Of a stretch of 34,267 nt of DNA, positions 32,597 to 34,267 are shown in pieces; position 1 is the stretch's first letter, and each line of letters begins with the position of its first letter. Where the stretch lies: positions 1-34,267 of the forward strand of contig NZ_JANCPR020000075.1 of assembly GCF_028657195.3 (NCBI RefSeq), written 5' to 3'. The translations under genes were made by a program, and so were the position numbers. The notes below the pieces were generated by a model. That model saw only the letters and a program-made list of their open reading frames with translations, made no database searches and had not been told where the DNA came from. This DNA is from Streptomyces iconiensis (lineage in GTDB: Bacteria > Actinomycetota > Actinomycetes > Streptomycetales > Streptomycetaceae).

Positions 32597-33138
32597 CCAG
32601 TGACGGCATTGAACTGCGCCACACCACCGACATCGAGTGCGTGTGGGACACGCTGATCGATGTCTACTCAGAGGTGCGCGCGGCCCAACTCCACCAACCG
32701 CACTACTCCGTGGAGCGCTACGGAGAACGACTCGCCCGCCACGCCGCCGAACCGGGCTGGGAGGCAGTCATCGGCTATGACGGTGACGAGCCCGCAGGCT
32801 ACGCATACGTCAACACCATCGAGTCCGGCGACCGGTGGTGGCACCGCATGGCCACGCCGCTGCCCAAGGGCACCACCAGCAGCCCTACGGTCGCACTCAA
32901 GGAGATCATGTTGCGCACGCCCTGGCGCGGCACCGGCCTCGCACGCCGCATCCATGACGAACTCCTGGCCCACCGACCGGAAGAGCAGGTCACCCTCCTC
33001 GTAAACCCTCAAAGCGGCGGCGGCAAGGTCAAGGCGCTTTACGAGCGTTGGGGGTACCGAGGCATCAGCACACAACAGCCCTCGTCGGACGGGCCCGTCC
33101 TCACAGCCATGCTGCGCACCGTCCGGCCGCATAACTGA
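32593..33138 (+). CDS. GNAT-family N-acetyltransferase
   Basis: A 181-residue acetyl-CoA-dependent transferase. The Arg/Gln-x-x-Gly-x-Gly/Ala motif is RGTGLARRIHDELL, preceded by strand VALKEIMLR and followed by VTLLVNPQSGGGKVKALYERWGYRG, typical of motif B. The long substrate side (WWHRMATPLPKGTT) lies between. The acceptor is not known. It begins in ATGA overlap with the regulator, so it may act in the same response. Confidence 0.92.
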   Translation: MTSDGIELRHTTDIECVWDTLIDVYSEVRAAQLHQPHYSVERYGERLARHAAEPGWEAVIGYDGDEPAGYAYVNTIESGDRWWHRMATPLPKGTTSSPTVALKEIMLRTPWRGTGLARRIHDELLAHRPEEQVTLLVNPQSGGGKVKALYERWGYRGISTQQPSSDGPVLTAMLRTVRPHN

Positions 33139-33206
33139 GGAGAGTTGGGGTCACCCCGTGCCCCCGTTGTTGTCCTGTGGTCTTACCCCAGGTTCCCGTT
33201 CAATAT

Positions 33207-33219
33207 GGGGCTTCGCCCC
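33207..33219 (+). terminator. candidate hairpin after the GNAT gene
   Basis: GGGGC and GCCCC form a five-base stem around TTC, 69 bases past the GNAT stop and just before the left inverted-repeat arm. The 403-base gap (33139-33541) otherwise holds this arm and the promoter region of the Excalibur gene. Confidence 0.4.
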
Positions 33220-33234
33220 TGGCCCCCGTTGGCC

Positions 33235-33361
33235 TCGCCGGCCGGGCGTCGGGGGGCTCCTCCCCCAGACTCCGTCCGGGGGGACCCCCACCCGGCAATC
33301 CCCCCGCCAAAAGGGGCTCCGCCCCCTCTGGACTCCCCCGCCCGTATCGGGTGGGGCCCTG
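33235..33361. repeat. left arm of a 127-bp inverted repeat
   Basis: The arm matches the reverse complement of 34141-34267 at 126 of 127 positions; the only difference is C against G near 33341. It holds smaller hairpins such as GGGGC-TCC-GCCCC (33313-33325). The right copy touches the window edge, so the full repeat is longer. Confidence 0.9.
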
Positions 33362-33541
33362 AAGTGTCTGGGGGCGGAGAGAAGTGCGGGCAGGACTTCA
33401 GGGTGGGGGCGGATACGGGGGTGGAGGTCATAAGAAGAACATTCTCTGGGGGAGGGTCACAGATACATCTCTTCTGCCCTCAGACCTCGTACCGGACCGT
33501 GAACCTCACTACTGTCATCCCACTTCAAGTCAGGGGGGATC

Positions 33542-34078
33542 ATGGCAAATCCGTATACAGGGCCCCAGCCGCCACAGCGGCCCTGGGTGCCGCCTGGGGG
33601 GCCGCCGCCCGGGGGCCGGCCGCCGGGCTTCGGCCCGCGTTGGGCGCGTAAGCGGTTCGTACTGCCGGGGATCGGGCTCGCGTTCCTCCTCGGTATAGGC
33701 ATAGGGGTGGGGGACGACGGGAGTGCGGATGCCGCGTCCGGTTCGGATGCGCGGCCGACCGCCACCGCGACGGTGACCACCACAGCAAAGCCGACCACCA
33801 CTCCAACGCCGAAGGCGGAAGCTGAGGCGGCGAAGCCGGAACCGGGCCCAACCGTCGAGGTCACCAAGACGGTGCGGGCCACCGAGACGGTACGCAGCAC
33901 CGTTACCGCGCGGCCCCCGGCAGCGAACGGCGACGGTGGGGGCGGTGGCGGCCCGGCCGTGGCGTTCGGAAACTGCTCAGAGGCCCGCGCCGCCGGCGCC
34001 GCCCCCGTCCACAGAGGTGAGCCAGGGTACGGGCCCCACCTCGACCGGGACGGCGACGGAGTCGGGTGCGACACCTGA
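33542..34078 (+). CDS. membrane-anchored Excalibur-domain protein
   Basis: A 178-residue protein. A Pro/Gly-rich cytoplasmic start (about 1-36), one membrane helix (38-57), then a Thr/Pro/Ala/Glu-rich extracellular linker (60-140, including TTTAKPTTTPTPKAEAEAAK). Residues 141-178 are an Excalibur calcium-binding domain with FGNCSEARAAGAAPVHRGEPGYGPHLDRDGDGVGC; the DxDxDG acidic loop is Asp168-Asp170-Asp172. It probably binds calcium outside the cell. ATG 33542 has GGGGGG three bases upstream. It lies between the two inverted-repeat arms. Confidence 0.9.
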   Translation: MANPYTGPQPPQRPWVPPGGPPPGGRPPGFGPRWARKRFVLPGIGLAFLLGIGIGVGDDGSADAASGSDARPTATATVTTTAKPTTTPTPKAEAEAAKPEPGPTVEVTKTVRATETVRSTVTARPPAANGDGGGGGGPAVAFGNCSEARAAGAAPVHRGEPGYGPHLDRDGDGVGCDT

Positions 34079-34140
34079 CCCCGTAGAGGGAACGCGGCAG
34101 GCCCGAGGTGTCTTTCACCATGCTGCAATCACAAGAACTC

Positions 34141-34267
34141 CAGGGCCCCACCCGATACGGCCGGGGGAGTCCAGAGGGGGCGGAGCCCCTTTTGGCGGGG
34201 GGATTGCCGGGTGGGGGTCCCCCCGGACGGAGTCTGGGGGAGGAGCCCCCCGACGCCCGGCCGGCGA
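34141..34267. repeat. right arm of the 127-bp inverted repeat, cut by the window edge
   Basis: Reverse complement of the left arm with one mismatch. The spacer between the arms is 779 bases and contains only the Excalibur gene and its control region. Confidence 0.9.

Noticed and set aside
33235..34267. Insertion sequence with terminal inverted repeats
   Set aside because: No transposase is encoded and no target duplication could be seen; only the inverted-repeat observation is kept.

Overview
This window looks like a chromosomal piece of a Streptomyces or close relative. The DNA is very GC-rich with G/C in most third codon positions, GTG and TTG starts are common, stop-start overlaps are frequent, and several starts have a TANNNT element exactly six bases upstream, as in leaderless actinobacterial genes. 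The gene content fits: futalosine-pathway menaquinone genes, DUF3027, DUF2530, a cold-shock protein with a C-terminal extension, and an anti-sigma-type ATPase beside a helix-turn-helix/TPR regulator. From memory, the core (cold-shock gene, mqnD, mqnB, lipoprotein, MFS, DUF3027) resembles the SCO4325-SCO4330 neighbourhood of S. coelicolor; no search was run. No rRNA, tRNA, CRISPR array, transposase or phage gene was seen.

Layout. 1-3.4 kb: a secreted beta-propeller-like protein cut by the left edge, an ASCH protein, an aldo/keto reductase, a 30-residue membrane peptide and RNA 2',3'-cyclic phosphodiesterase (thpR). 3.4-5.7 kb: a MarR regulator followed by an MFS exporter with a long disordered N-terminus. 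5.8-11.8 kb: a small ribbon-helix-helix protein, an NCS2 purine permease, a DUF2530 membrane protein, a P-type ATPase, and a lipoprotein gene broken by a one-base frameshift. 11.9-21.7 kb: a 1056-residue sacsin/Hsp90-like ATPase, DUF3027, a second MFS protein, a lipoprotein, mqnB-mqnD, a cold-shock protein, a small membrane protein and a HAD phosphatase. These are mostly conserved housekeeping genes.

21.8-25.8 kb is a complete siderophore-iron ABC importer (two FecCD permeases, ATPase, binding lipoprotein). All four genes overlap by four bases, and a degenerate iron-box-like site lies upstream. After it come a Uma2 protein, a secreted serine hydrolase, repeat-rich noncoding DNA, and a LysR regulator divergent from a two-gene unit (unknown 105-residue protein plus SDR).

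30.4-33.1 kb holds two divergent coupled pairs. One is a 57-residue CPxC protein with an anti-sigma-like ATPase; the other is a helix-turn-helix/TPR protein with a GNAT acetyltransferase. A long inverted repeat lies between them. The last kilobase carries an Excalibur-domain membrane protein bracketed by 127-bp inverted repeats that match at 126 positions; the right arm runs off the window. The most unusual points are this inverted-repeat cassette, the CPxC/ATPase pair with its divergent partner, and the low-complexity insertions and in-frame repeats in transport genes.
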